A stretch of 64,000 nt of DNA, taken from positions 46,813,749 to 46,877,748 of the forward strand of contig OZ029916.1 in the NCBI GenBank assembly GCA_964023275.1, given 5' to 3'. Origin of the DNA: Norana najaformis (Eukaryota; Annelida; Clitellata; Crassiclitellata; Hormogastridae). Made by a program: the position numbers and the translations under genes. Position 1 is the stretch's first letter; every line of letters starts with the position of its first letter. Below are positions 48,001 through 58,700 of this stretch, piece by piece. Under the pieces are notes generated by a model. That model saw only the letters and a list, made by a program, of their open reading frames with translations, made no database searches and had not been told where the DNA came from.

Positions 48001-50949
48001 CTATATTTCTCTTTCCTGTGCCTTGTGCTTTACTGGTCTGGATCCTTTGTCCTTATCCCAGTTATGCAGCATAGTTAGTTCTCGGTGTTGTTTTTAGTTC
48101 ATTCATCAAACCAGTCATTTTTGCAAGTGTGGTTTGCCGTGGAGTTTTGCTAAATGACTCAGAATTTTTCTGGCGCTATGTCTGGTGATTTTTGTTTAAA
48201 ATGATGTGGTATAAGACTAGGCGTAATTCCTGCATCGGGGAAGACCCAAGATGACATGAATTGATAACATCAAGCCGTGGACGGAATTATTTTTGGCCAG
48301 TTATTTCAAGAGACAAGGGATAGAAGCAGATGGCTCAGTATTGTCTGTGGTGCAGCCGAGTCCTTGGCTTGGGGATGGTTGAAGACTAGACAAGTTTAAC
48401 ATACACAGGTAAATTGTGTATACTTGTCTTGCTTATAATTTTTCAAAACTTTGAAATGGGTTTGCTTGTGATAATAGGAGAGAATTCTCAAACAGCTGGA
48501 GAGCAACGTTGACAATGAAGAACAGAAGTGGCGACAGAAATACGAGACGGTTAGTTGAACACAGATTTGGATTGCAAGTTTAAGTCTTAAGATTTAATTT
48601 AATTCTTGAGTTTATTGTCAGTTTAGCACATGATTTCGTTGTCTAAATTTCCAACTTGCTTATCCACCATAGCCTGGCTTCTGGTTTCTCTGACCTGTCA
48701 TAATTCAACCTGGCTTCTCAGTGGTTTATTTTCGCTGTGATTTTCATTTGAAGCAACCGTTGACTGATAAGGCAGTATGATAATGGCACTTTAAAAGTCT
48801 TTAGATTAGATTAGATTGCCATTTAACATTCTTAGTTTAACACACAATTTGAATGTTAGTTCAACACATGATTTCAGTTTTAGTTTAACACGATTTCATT
48901 ATTTGTTTAACATATATATATGATTTTAGTGTTAGTTTAACACATATGTACATATGCCTATATCAGAACACTTGATATAGTGCCCTTTAAGTACCTCACA
49001 AAGGCCGTCTTTTGTTCTTATTCCATTTGAGCAGCGGTTCTGAGTTCTCTGCTAGTTTACCACATAATTTTTTTTGCTTAGCAAAAGGTTGATTTTTATT
49101 AATGTGAAGCTGGCAGGGAGATCAGACAAAAGGTGAGATAATGTATACAAAATTATTATGCACCTGTCCTTAGAAGTGTAGTCACGTCTAGGATCTTTTA
49201 GACGAAGTGCTAAAATTACATAACCAATTAAACTGATATTGAAGTTATATGTACGTTATACAGGTCTAAATATTTGGGTACACAGTAAATTTTATGTGGA
49301 CATTTGACCAAGTTTAAATATGTGTACCTGAACACTGCCGATAATGTAGTACAGTTGTGAAAATTTTGTTTAAAGTTTTAGACAGTGTAAATTTTTTTCT
49401 GAATTTCAATTCTCTGCCTAGGCTTTGGAAGAGAAGGACAGGCTACAGGAAGAATTAACGAAACTGAAGAACACTGAGGTACTGTAGGCAAGAGATTTTT
49501 GGTAAAAGTTGTTTTCCATGTCCGGAACAGACTGTAGGTAAATTACAGTAACTGTTCATGTGTAGTATGCCTCATTCATCATGTAAAGAAGTATCAGTTG
49601 TCAGAAAATAAAAGTACAGCAACAACTGAACAGCACAGCATGACGTCTTTTTCTGTGAGTGTTATGTGGTTTGACAAAAAATAGTTAATTTTACTCAGTG
49701 CATGGGAATTTGAAGCTTGGATGCAGAGATGAAAGGCCAACACATATCACAATCATCCAAAGCTTATCTGTTTTCATAGAGCCTGAGCTGGATTGGGACA
49801 AACTGAAACAGATCTAACCCTGCCTATGTCACATTTTGATCGGGATGAATAAGCTGGTTCTAAAGACTTAGCTTTCTGGATTCTGAAGAAATACATAGTT
49901 TGCAATTTTAAAATGCTAAGGTTCCTGATGCTGTGTTCCGCATGACACACTGTGATTTGAATCCTGGACTCAAGTTTGTGAAGGCACTTGCATTTGGAAA
50001 GAGCTACAGCGATGGAAGATTCTGTTTTTACATGCTGCCTATTATTAAACCAGAGCTTTCTATATTGACCGAATTTCTGGTGTCGATGGTTTCAAAACAT
50101 GGGCATTGATTTGTTGTAGAACTTAGAAAGTAGTATCAGTCTATGTGAAGACTCTCTTGACGAGCAGCCAAGCCAGGTATAGTACCAGAGCTTCCTCTCC
50201 AACACCTTTTGTGAGATGGACACAGCGCTGCATTTCAAATGTGCTACATGCTTTTATGTTGCGTTGAAATCATCTGTTTGGAAGTCTGTTAACAGCTAAC
50301 AGCTGCTGTGTAATCCAGATCTGAGACTTTCAGATGTTGGTCGTCTCAGTTGGGGCTACAGCGCAGAGAACGAGGCCTTTTTAAGAGAAGGTGCATTCAA
50401 GAGAACAACGGAAGCTGCATTTGCCAAAGTTTTAGTTTAAGTGAAGAAAACTCATTTTCATTCGTGCGTTCTTCTCAGTCTTTCTCAATCGGGATTTTGT
50501 TAGCAAATATGCCTGTAAGATTTTTCTCTTAGGACTGTTTCTGTGCCAGTCTATTTCTCCCAGATTTTTCATTCCTACTTGGCTTCCAACTGCCTTTCCT
50601 TCACAAATCCACTTCATCCTTATTCTTCAAAACACAGCCAGTCTTAATCCGCTTTTGATATTATGTGGTCGTCTTGTGTCTAATAGCTGATTCTCAATTA
50701 AATTCTATAGGCTAAATTGTAGTGCTATATAAATCCCATCATCACAACAACAGATGAAACCTCTGCCAGTGTATAAATACTCCTTTTCAGTCTTTCACAT
50801 GTTCCAGAACTACTGAGATTCTTAAAGGTAATAAATGATTTATCCAGAGACTTGCATGCATACATGCAAATAGCTCGGCGTGTAATTTCTTCGTTATTTT
50901 GTGTTCATTTCAGGCTCAGTATGAGTTGGACCAGTTGTCTGCATCCTAA
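29174..50949 (+). CDS. KTN1/RRBP1: Kinectin / ribosome-binding protein 1 (p180)-like ER membrane coiled-coil protein, 19 exons
   Basis: Seen: exons 29174-30029 (ATG 29198), 30322-30464, 32033-32105, 32493-32599, 32866-33047, 33441-33615, 34322-34501, 34932-35015, 36281-36399, 37271-37382, 38330-38446, 39087-39296, 41140-41973, 43283-43489, 47244-47357, 47820-47912, 48478-48549, 49422-49478 and 50914-50949. All phases agree and the total closes on TAA as 1248 residues. Residues about 8-29 are one membrane span, followed by MRETTFEQVMEEQKR, a Lys/Pro-rich basic region (about 53-70) and then heptad coiled coil almost to the end. YQTILADT-ERILKQL near the C-terminus aligns with the same block of vertebrate kinectin and RRBP1. 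Known: these ER proteins bind ribosomes or kinesin and shape the ER. One invertebrate gene may stand for both paralogues, so I do not choose. It is slightly shorter than the human proteins (about 1360-1410 residues). Confidence 0.9.
30050..30290 (+). repeat. LINE 3'-tail copy in first kinectin-like intron
   Basis: Carries gcagatccaattccaaacacc, ccgaacctttcctgcctatcg and cattgggcgctgtggaaatc, in the sense orientation of the LINE. It ends about 30 bases before the exon at 30322, and a tttgcttacag acceptor follows. Confidence 0.75.
30540..31335 (+). mobile_element. hAT-like non-autonomous DNA transposon with 8-bp target duplication, inside a SINE copy
   Basis: The 780-base element (30548-31327) is flanked by gttatact at 30540-30547 and 31328-31335. 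Its ends are weak inverted repeats (ttgggttgttaata on the left; taggaatgttaaac as the right end in reverse). Both subterminal regions repeat cgataatcgg/ccgattatcgg-type motifs. The 8-bp duplication is diagnostic of hAT-like transposition. Removing the element reunites a SINE copy (gacttctgtagctcc...catcagttgatggtcgcttg). No transposase frame is present, and the centre (30790-31110) is GC-rich. Confidence 0.85.
33135..33300 (+). repeat. tRNA-derived SINE with ATA-type tail
   Basis: Head with ttggatagagtgctcagcttg and B box caggttcaagcctcc, body with actcacaattgctcagggcc, and a tail ctaataaatgcagaaataat. Related copies: 35405-35490, 35955-36080 (3' part), 36680-36760, 56680-56760, 57560-57725 and 58785-58945 (-). 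Confidence 0.75.
35495..35935 (-). mobile_element. LINE ORF C-terminal remnant with 3' terminus
   Basis: The minus strand encodes the APKYLCDLI, PLRSLDRMDLFVP and RAFAVVGPSLWNELL segments, matching the LINE ORF2 C-terminal pattern with frame decay. The element's 3' end (ttatatagcgc read here at about 35508) lies at lower coordinates. It is within the kinectin-like intron after the exon at 34932. Confidence 0.75.
37555..37765 (-). repeat. LINE 3'-tail copy, antisense
   Basis: Matches the tail family: gaaccagcttattcacag, caaaacaaaatcgataggca, ggtcaagaccccacagtcat, followed by the LINE-end region (gaaagaggagcttttttcag). Kinectin-like intron. Confidence 0.75.
38610..38937 (-). repeat. tRNA-SINE copy (antisense) and 21-bp minisatellite
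   Basis: 38610-38815 is a reverse copy of the SINE at 23310. At about 38846-38937 the unit ctaacattatgtaactgtaat repeats four to five times almost perfectly. Confidence 0.75.
39500..39790 (+). repeat. LINE end remnant and SINE-like tail
   Basis: 39540-39680 preserves GERAFSVA and a decayed WNPLPASV block of a LINE C-terminus. 39690-39790 (tggactaactttctggatattgacctgactgtggctt) is a tail also found at 40885-40985 and 60780-60880. Confidence 0.6.
40587..40743 (+). pseudogene. Partial duplicate of kinectin-like exon 12 with its splice acceptor, flanked by 23-bp direct repeats
   Basis: The 111 bases at 40610-40720 match 39041-39151 with about seven differences. They contain the end of the preceding intron, the acceptor (gtaaacag) and the first about 65 bases of the exon at 39087. 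The copy breaks off in ctcgagca and has no donor. It is bordered by gccaatccacataattatt at 40587 and gccaatccatataattatt at 40721, each extending to 23 bases. Because intron sequence is copied, it came from DNA and not from spliced mRNA. Confidence 0.85.
41140..41973 (+). CDS. KTN1/RRBP1: Largest coiled-coil exon (834 bases) of the kinectin/RRBP1-like gene
   Basis: An uninterrupted 278-codon, phase 0-0 exon, four times longer than any other internal exon here. It has a Glu/Lys/Leu/Gln-rich heptad pattern with recurring LRE/LRQ, LAE and KLAxTE-type blocks (ESKLAITESKLRQL, EARLAEVEVREAESEARLRQ), suggesting internal duplication of a segment of roughly 25-30 residues. No Pro or Gly breaks occur over long spans. 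Hinges or cargo-binding segments are not identifiable by eye. Confidence 0.92.
42585..42760 (+). mobile_element. Decayed LINE C-terminal remnant
   Basis: In a shifting frame it reads GSCAFSAAVPSYLELSATKG, reminiscent of the AFS-AAP-LWN-LP block of LINE ORF2. It is short and frameshifted, in the intron before the exon at 43283. Confidence 0.4.
43730..43965 (+). repeat. About 22-bp imperfect minisatellite
   Basis: About ten units resembling ttacttaggctgaaaacctgg, with substitutions and small indels, in the large intron after the exon at 43283. Confidence 0.8.
44342..44735 (+). mobile_element. LINE C-terminal remnant with adjoining SINE fragment
   Basis: 44342-44593 encodes an AQSRSFACVGPNSWNRLSRE block, FRKRLKSVLFASGL and GSGRERL then stop, the end of a LINE ORF2. 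It is followed by ggcgctttataaatgtcaaa and an attacaattacaatt tail (to about 44643), then a tRNA-SINE 3' fragment (44645-44735). A second, shorter copy of the same LINE end is at 59345-59525. Confidence 0.8.
46267..46908. mobile_element. Mutator-like (MULE) non-autonomous element with tandem-repeat inverted termini and 11-bp target duplication
   Basis: The flanks repeat ccctagatcac at 46267-46277 and 46898-46908. Between them (620 bases) the left end (about 46284-46377) is five to six units of gacaaaatagcccc and the right end (about 46817-46893) is the inverted form, ggggctattttgtc, five times. An 11-bp duplication and long inverted termini fit the Mutator superfamily (usual duplication 7-11 bases), and FLYWCH domains occur in animal MULE proteins. 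No transposase domain is present. Confidence 0.85.
46274..46654 (-). CDS. FLYWCH-type zinc-finger protein carried by the MULE-like element
   Basis: This minus-strand frame of 126 codons starts with ATG at 46654. Residues about 15-71 form one FLYWCH-type finger: a KGKELLLKDGFRYRK strand, WRC-x4-C (SWRCVEKNCRGRLK) and a closing TEHNHAPD, giving the C-C-H-H zinc ligands. FLYWCH domains bind DNA or protein and occur in Mutator-like transposases and domesticated regulators. The last about 30 residues are translated from the terminal repeats (GLFCxxG-type repeats), so the frame probably reads through into the inverted repeat. Whether it is expressed is unknown. It lies antisense in the host intron after the exon at 43283. 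Confidence 0.75.
   Translation of the reverse strand: MIAKTESRPSMEKIGSQKGKELLLKDGFRYRKARINADESKSWRCVEKNCRGRLKEFSDNATLVTEHNHAPDKTKNEAVRCVAEMRSRATHGVDGAILTGLFCLWGYYVGAIMSGLFCRGDFVGAP
47510..47675 (-). mobile_element. LINE C-terminal fragment
   Basis: Shares gtatagcgccttttaagtaactc, ggcacttcagca and gagacgggcagaaaatgtttc with the copy at 2440. The reverse strand keeps [20 protein letters not shown]. It is truncated just after the mid-part, 145 bases before the kinectin-like exon at 47820. Confidence 0.75.
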
Positions 50950-53900
50950 AGATATTCCGATTAGTTGCTGGTGCAACCACAAAGTTACGGACTGGCTAAG
51001 ACATAAAAAACAAAGAACACGTTTGCTACATGACGAGTTCATGTATCTCCGTGATAATCTGTCTAACTACTACTCTTCTTAGCACTTTTTTGTGTATTCT
51101 GTGTTATCAGGTGGCATACAGATGAGCTTGGTTTTTGGTGCCCCCGTAGCTTAGTTTTTTTACCAATAATGTAGGCATACACTCAAAAAGTTTGTAGCTG
51201 ACCCTCCGGTCGGAATGTAGTAATTCCAGTCTTGGATGAGGTCGTGGTGTGGACGTTGCATGTGATATTGTAAACTGTCGTTTTGTGGGCTTTTAGTGCA
51301 ATTGTTCGTCGTCTGTTCAATTTTCCATTTCTCCGCTTGAATTTTAAGGTTCATCTGGATAATTCTCCTCTGCCTTACCAAATTCAGTGTCCTTAGTGTC
51401 GATTTTTAGGCGATAGATTTCTGTAATCAGTTTGAGGCACGCTATAGAGCGAGCGCATAAAGCATGCACATTCAATGGTGAATGCGTTTCTGGAACGTTG
51501 TTCTGTGGTTTACAAGATGTATGTATATTAAATGTTTATTTGTGTTGCAAGTGTAACCTCCGCTGTTCTTTTAGTGGCTCGCTTCCAGTTTTCTAGCAAA
51601 CGTTAAAATAATCTTTGATGTGCAAAATATGTCGCAACATCTGTTTATTGGTACATAATTCGTAATGATATCCTTCTCATTTTAGGTACAAGTTTTTAGT
51701 CGAATTACTAACTGCAACATTACTTGATTTACTAACCTTTTGTGCTACTCTTAGTTTAGGCTGCACAAGTTTTGTACTATTGGCTATAATTAGCTGAGGA
51801 ACAAAGATGACAGCAAGTTTCAATAATTATCTGTGTCGTATTTAAATGATAATTGTAGATTTGTTTGTAAGCTATATGACATTTGTCTCTTGTGGCAAGC
51901 CTGTTTATATGCATCAGGATGTTTGCTAGTATACATGTGTGTGTATGTGTGTGTTCACAAATTTATGTATAGGTCTATATGGTGCTTTTGGAGGGCCTCC
52001 ATACCTTTCCTGCAACAAGTTTGTGGACAGAATGGGTTAAATTCGTGAAAATGTAATAATTGCGCTAAATGCAAAACTTGGCTTGAACAGAAAAGTTTAA
52101 ATCTATTTAACATGGCAAAGAATGGTTCTGCCCAAATTTTCTGGCTGATGTTGCAAAATGGAGGCTTAGTTAGTTAGTTAGTTAATTAATTAGTAACTTC
52201 TGCTGTGCCGGTGTCTAATGCCCAAGGCGTCAACCGATGGCGCACCAACCAAGCCGCAATCAAAGTAGTGTCAACTAAAACAGAGAGGCAGCCAAGCAGT
52301 TTTGGTTCATGGGGAAAGCACGTCACTTGGCATAACTTGAAGAGCTTTGCTACATTTTATTAATTTTGTAAGTTTGTAATAAAATTTGCTGAGTTTATGA
52401 GGCTGTTATTAAACTAGTTTAAATTTCAAAAATTCTATTTTGTACTTATAGATGGTGTTTCTGATGATATTCTAAATAGTCTTCATTTTCTACAGTAGAT
52501 ATTAAATAACTGGTTCCTGCTCTGCAGTGACTTGCAGAATTGAGATTTTTGCTTAAACAGAATTTCAGTAAAATTGTTTGAAGTATGCTTTAACATTTCG
52601 GCTAGAGGCTGACTTTATTCTAGAGGGCAGATAATCTTTAATGCAAGGGTTGTAGACTGTGGAATAGTAGGTATGATAGTAAACATAAATGTACGTGGTT
52701 TTCTGTAGTGGCTGTTTAGGACAATGGCACATAATAAATTCAGAAATAATAAATTATGTTGCTGGTGCTGCTTTTGCTTGTCTACTATTGCTGCAGATCC
52801 AGTTCTTACTGCAAAAGCTGTAGAGTTGTCTGTTTTAACCTTTGTTTTTGGCTGTTTTCCTCATGGGAAGCCCTACTGCAATCACAGGATTTTGATTTGT
52901 GTACACCTATTATATTAACTGCTGTCTCCAGCGTTTTACAGTGGTGCTCTTGTCGTTTTAACTGGAATGCAGGCAGTGACAGGCTCAAGATGACATTTTT
53001 GGCATCTGTACTGTCAGCAGTTGCAACTGCTAAAAGCTAACATGGTAAGTGTATATGGTTTTACCATATGGCCTCAACCCTGCTCATTTTTCAATGAATT
53101 GATCGGGTGAGATCCTTCCCCATCACTGCCCATTTGAATGGGTGCTATGCCATTTAAGATCCCTGTGTATAGACCATGCTAGCCAGAGGTAATTTTGTGA
53201 TTTTCTCAGTTGTTTTTCGTGGCTTCCTTGTAGTCCTTTTGTTCAATCATTCTTGCCTTCAGTCTCTGGTTTTGAAAACCGAGATACCTCAGTCGTTACG
53301 GCTTGGAGCTGGGGCGGCGTACAAGGGACAGGATAACACCGAAAGACAGGGTTATAGCAAAGGACAGTAGGCATGTGCTTTAATGAAGCTGATTGAAAAT
53401 GGTGTCCATGCTGTTTTAGTTCCGTGCTATGATCCTTTGCATTGTAGCAATGTTTAAGTGTTGTGCAATTCTGCTGAAATTCAAGCGCTGCACGTTTTAA
53501 TTTTAATAGTAGTTCCACTGTTTCTAATGGAATGAATGAAGGAATGAGTGAATGAATACTGTATACTTATCAGGAAATTCTCGATTCCATGTCTGTACGC
53601 TGTTTTCATGACTTAAAATATTAATAAACAATTGATTCAGTTTTGCTGTTATCGTTCAGGGAGGGAGCTTGGTATAATTTACACACTATTCAAACTGTAG
53701 AATCAGACTTGGGGTTAGTAAAGTAAAGGTCGCATTCAACACCAAATTCTCAGCAATAACCAATGAATTCTTTAAAATCAGAGTACTGATTGTGTCTTAA
53801 GAAATCTATCGGCTTCATTATATTTTGCAGTTACATAATGAATTTCTTGACAGAAATCTGTAAAGTTTACGAATTTACCACTACGAATTTACCACTAGTT

Positions 53901-54029
53901 TCCAATGTAAGCGAACGCTTCCTGCCCTTACCGGAAGTCTTGCCTGATTCGCCGTCGGCTATCGGCCAATAACCGAAGCTCTGTCAATCCTGTATTGTTA
54001 ATAAACATCAGTGAGTATGTTTACTTCTA

Positions 54030-54485
54030 AGCTGAAATTTATATAGCGCCGTTATTTTAATGCCCAAAGTATCAGTCGATGGTCGCTTCAAGTCAAAATC
54101 ACAGTCAAAAATCATGAACCGTTGAAGAAGCCGGGTCGAATTCCAGTGGATCAGAGCAAATTACTAATAATCGTAATCCCAAGATTTCTACAGCGCCCAA
54201 CGAAAGCCGCGCCGCGGGGACCAGCTTATTCACAGGCGCTCAGTCAAAACAAAATCGATAGGCAAAAGGGTTCGGTTCCGGGTCAAGATCCAAGAGTCAG
54301 GCAGAGAGAGAGCGTGGCAGGTGGGTGATGTTTGGGGCTGGAGAGCAGAGGCAGATAAGAAGAAGAAGGGGTGTCAGGATAGGATCTGTGGAAGAGGAAT
54401 GTTTTCAGTTTTGAGTGAAAGGACGAAGCAGAAATTGCAAGCGGTGGAGCATCGGTGAGTTTGTATGATGGGTCAAAGGAAAACA
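54030..54485 (-). repeat. SINE-like copy plus LINE 3' end, antisense
   Basis: 54037-54150 is the tatagcgccgttat...cagtcgatggtcgcttcaag family. 54170-54480 in reverse reads ISASSFHSKLKTFLFHRSYP then the dispersed tail, one of the best-preserved LINE 3' ends in the window. Confidence 0.8.
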
Positions 54486-54951
54486 TCCAGTTGAATTTAT
54501 ATACCTAGCTGAAACTGGGTAGTTACTACGACTGATACGTCAACACATGCGTACGTGCCCTTGTATGAAAGATTTGTCTGAACAGTTTGCATTGATGCAA
54601 TCAATGCAATGTGCCAATCGATATTGGCTCTTCCTACAAGCTGTTTCTTCTTTATTTGCCTCTATTAACGCCCAGCGTTGTAAGACCTTTGTATTTGATT
54701 GTGATCTTGTTATGTCATGTGGGATCACCTCTGCTGTGTCTTATGCCTGAAGTGCTATATAAATATACACTTACACATACCAAAATCTGTCTATATAATT
54801 AGGCCTACTTGCTTGCCATCTGCATAGACGATATAGTCGAATGGTGTGGAACATCACTCCAGGAACTGTGCCACGCCGCATTGGAAAGACAACAATGGAA
54901 AAACATAGTGAAAATGGCATCGGACACCTACTGGCGTTGTACCCATGGTTT

Positions 54952-55046
<95 letters not shown>
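54952..55046. repeat. Perfect (ATG)n-(ATC)n palindrome
   Basis: Sixteen ATG units (54952-55000) meet an equal run of CAT/ATC units at the centre 55000/55001, giving inverted arms of about 46 bases with no spacer. Such a structure can extrude as a cruciform. Confidence 0.95.
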
Positions 55047-55731
55047 GCCATCTGCACTTGGAACGAAGCGTACAGTAAACATGAGCAATTCCGTGATTAC
55101 GCATGCGCCAAATATTTATAATGTTGTGTTTATTCGTTGTACAGTGCAGGGAATCGTCAGCGAAATTATTGTTTTAGAATTATGTATTGAATGACTTCTT
55201 GCTGTCTTCTGGTACGCTGTCAATAACGAATAGTCTGATATGTACAGATCTAGAATCTGGCTAAGTCTTCTTTTAAATCGGCTCTTTCTATCAGTCGCTG
55301 TTGACTCCAATAGCGTCTGATTAGCGTTGCGGCAACTTGTTTACTAGGCAGGGCTGGTAGTCATGGCTATGGGGACTTGTTTCCAAACGGATGCATCGGT
55401 CTGAATTCCTTAATCGAGAGAGCATCTTTATTACCGTTACGTGTTTGTGCGACGAACGACTTCAAGTATGCGATGCAGCCAGGGCAAATATTGTGGACTG
55501 TATACAGAACGTTTCACTTCGAACCCTTTTTTTTACTGAATCATGATTTGGTTATGAAACTGTGAACCCTTATGGCGTGGGCTATCGTAGACTCGCTCAG
55601 TCGTAAGGATACATTAATTGCCTTTTTTGTTATTGCTTAATGACTTTCATTTATGTTTTGTCTGGATTTCCAACTTCTCGAAAACTAGTCAGTCCACAAG
55701 ATCTTCGTGCAACTGCAGCATTTCCACAAAT

Positions 55732-58700
55732 ATGGTAAGTGCGTATCGCATAAAATGTGTCCGTTGAAAAAATGGGGTGGTAAGGTAATTTGTTCATCTG
55801 TTATTTAGCTCTTTTAACAGTATTCTTGAACGGGCTAACGGACATTTCAACTGAAGATGATGGTGGTATGCGGCGTAGTGGTCTGTCATAATACATACAT
55901 AATAGTAATATTTGCATATAAATAGTATATAGAAGTTATACAGAGAAGTGGTAGTAATATATAATTGTACGTTCATACATGATGATTATGATCATGATGA
56001 TCATGGTCCTTCATCTTTCTCCAACAGCCTCCGAAGCCACTGCCTTCAAAAGCCGAGAGTGTGAAGGTTGTTGTGCGATGTCGTCCAATGGATGAAAAAG
56101 AAAAAGTGGCCGGTCATGAGAGGTTAGCACGTGCATTTATGTTGGGTTATAAGTTATATATTACAAGAAAATTTGTGTGGCCTTCCTTGTGGCAGTCACT
56201 CCTTAAGGACCTAGAGGAAGGACTTGATAATGTACTCCATTGGCTGCCGGTTTTGCAGCGCATTGAATTTAAGATGTCGATGTGGGTTTGGTGATGCCAG
56301 CTGGGGGATGCGCCTTCCTACTTGCGTGAGGTTAGTTGCACCATTTCCAGTTTGCCTGGATGTGGAATTCTTTGTTCCGTGGCCTGAGGTGAAATTTTTG
56401 TTCCTTTCACAAGCCCTGCAACAATGCAGCATCACGCCTGGTTGCGCCCTCTACGTGAAATGGCCTCCATCTTGATCTGCATGTCCTTTTGGCAAGGGAC
56501 GCTCGATACACCTTTCACCAACAGTTGAAAAAGTTCTCTTTCTCTGGGGCTGGGCTGGGAGCGCCTCTGGGTATACAACTTTTTGATGCGCTATATAAAT
56601 GCTCTGAATGAATGAAGTAATGCTTTGGGGACAAAATAAATGTGAGCATCATTAGTTTTGATTTTTGAAGTGTGAGATAGTTAAGTGGTTAGTATGCTGG
56701 ATTGTAAAGCTGTAGGTCAGGCATTCAAATCCAATGCAGAAAAATTTTGTAAGATTTTGTCCAATGGATTTTGACCTTGATGACAAGTTTGATTAGGATT
56801 TCACTTGAGGCAATCATTGACTGATGTCATGGGCATTATGATAACAGTGCTATTGAAGTCATTAGATTATATTATAAGATTTTTGGTCCACTAGTACTTC
56901 TTAGCAAAATGAACATTCTACGTTTGTAAGTAACTGATAGATAGAGATAGTGCTGATGTAAGTCTTATTCTGTGTGGTTAATGAAACTGAAGTTCTGTTT
57001 TACACAAAACTAGAATTGTCGATATGGACCCACGTCGTGGACTCGTGGAAGTCAAAACAGGAAAGAATGGAGAGCCTCCTAAATCATTTACATTTGATGC
57101 CATCTATGACTGGAAGTAAGCAAAATCTTCTTCTTTGTCTATAAATAGTCATTTTTTTAAAACACACTTACGCAAAACCTAATGTCTGCTGCAAAGAAAC
57201 TGATGTGAAATCACTACCGGTTGGAAGAAAGAAAACGATGCTGCAGGACATTTAGGCTAACATAGGCAGCGCTTTTGTGAAGTAATCATAATCCCGAGAT
57301 TTCTACAGAGCCCGACAAAGCCACGTCACAGGCTCCAGTTTATTCACAGGGGCTTAGTCAAAACAAAATCGATAGGCAAGACGGGTTCAGTTCCAGGTCA
57401 AGATCCTAGAGTCAGGCAGAGAGATAGCGTGGCATCTATAGTGGGTGGTGTTTGAGGAGTGGAACGAGAGATAAGAGGAAGAAGGTACCCTAAAGGCTTT
57501 ATATTAAGTGACTAGATACTTCTATAATATTAATAGTGGCATAGAAATCGATTGGGGGCATCATAGCCAATTAATTAGAGTGGTGCTTAGCGTTAACACA
57601 GATAGTACAGGTTCGAGTATTCCTTCAGAAGGATATGGTGTAGGAAACTTGAGCAAGTCCTTCACTCACAGTTGCTTAGCTCCATCGATTGATGCTAGGT
57701 CATTAAAAATAATATTAAAAAAATAAAGTGAAAATAATTAATTTGGATACTATGTATATTTGTTCCCTTTAAGTTCCAAGCAGAGAGATCTCTACGACGA
57801 ATCATTCCGTGATTTGGTTCAAGCGGTTCTTGACGGATTCAATGGCACCATCTTTGCCTATGGACAGACGGGAACTGGAAAAACATTTACCATGCAAGGT
57901 AGTAATAATGCAAGGTGACAGTAATAATATTATATGTATTGATGTTTAAATTAATAATATTAAAAATATTATTATCTGGTCTTCATACTGCCTGACGCTG
58001 TATCATCGACACGGCTACACTCAGCTGAGTTTGCAACCACAGAGAGAAAATAATAATAAAAATACGATTAATAATAATAATAATAATAATAGTAGTAGTA
58101 ACATGATGAGTTGTGGCCATTCCAGATGTTGTTCCTCAGCTCCAATAAGTTTTTAAGTCCTGAGGGCTCACATGCACCTATAATAATAACATTAATTATA
58201 TTAACCATAAAATAACAATGACACGTGCAAAAACAATAAAATTAATTTTTAAAAATTGCTGTGTAAATTTTCCTTTGGGTTTTTGAATTTAACAGATATG
58301 CATTTTTTCATTCTCTGGAGAATTTTTGAATTCCTGAGGGATAATATGTACCTCAGGTAATAAAAAAATTAAAAAATAATATATAATATAATAATATATA
58401 TATATACACTACATATATGAGTATACATGTGTGTAAATATTTTTTAAATTATGAAATAACATGTACCTATATATCAATATAAATCTACTTCTTGATACTG
58501 ATGACTCTTTAAAAGGCTTTACAGTACAATATAGTTCAGTTGATTACATTACATGTTGCACTGCATTGCATTTGTAGGGGTAAAAAATGATCCAGAGCTG
58601 AAAGGAGTGATTCCAAATTCCTTTGATCACATCTTTTCGCATATTGCTCGAACGGAAAATCAGCAGTACCTTGTTAGAGCATCCTACTTAGAAATCTACA

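Larger units (their letters stand above)
50950..55731. other. Region between the kinectin-like stop and the KIF3B start codon
   Basis: It begins as probable 3' UTR; AATAAA signals occur at 52378 and near 52735, but I cannot tell which is used. It contains a SINE-like copy at 52180-52345, a reverse SINE body at 53085-53180, LINE/SINE tails at 54030-54480 and the ATG/CAT palindrome at 54952-55046. 51000-52170 and 55200-55700 look unique; the latter should include KIF3B 5' UTR and promoter, but no TATA-like signal stands out. Confidence 0.5.

Noticed and set aside
50350..50532. Possible extra kinectin-like exon
   Set aside because: The translation lacks heptads and no phase-0 acceptor/donor pair was found; skipping it leaves a closed frame ending at 50949.
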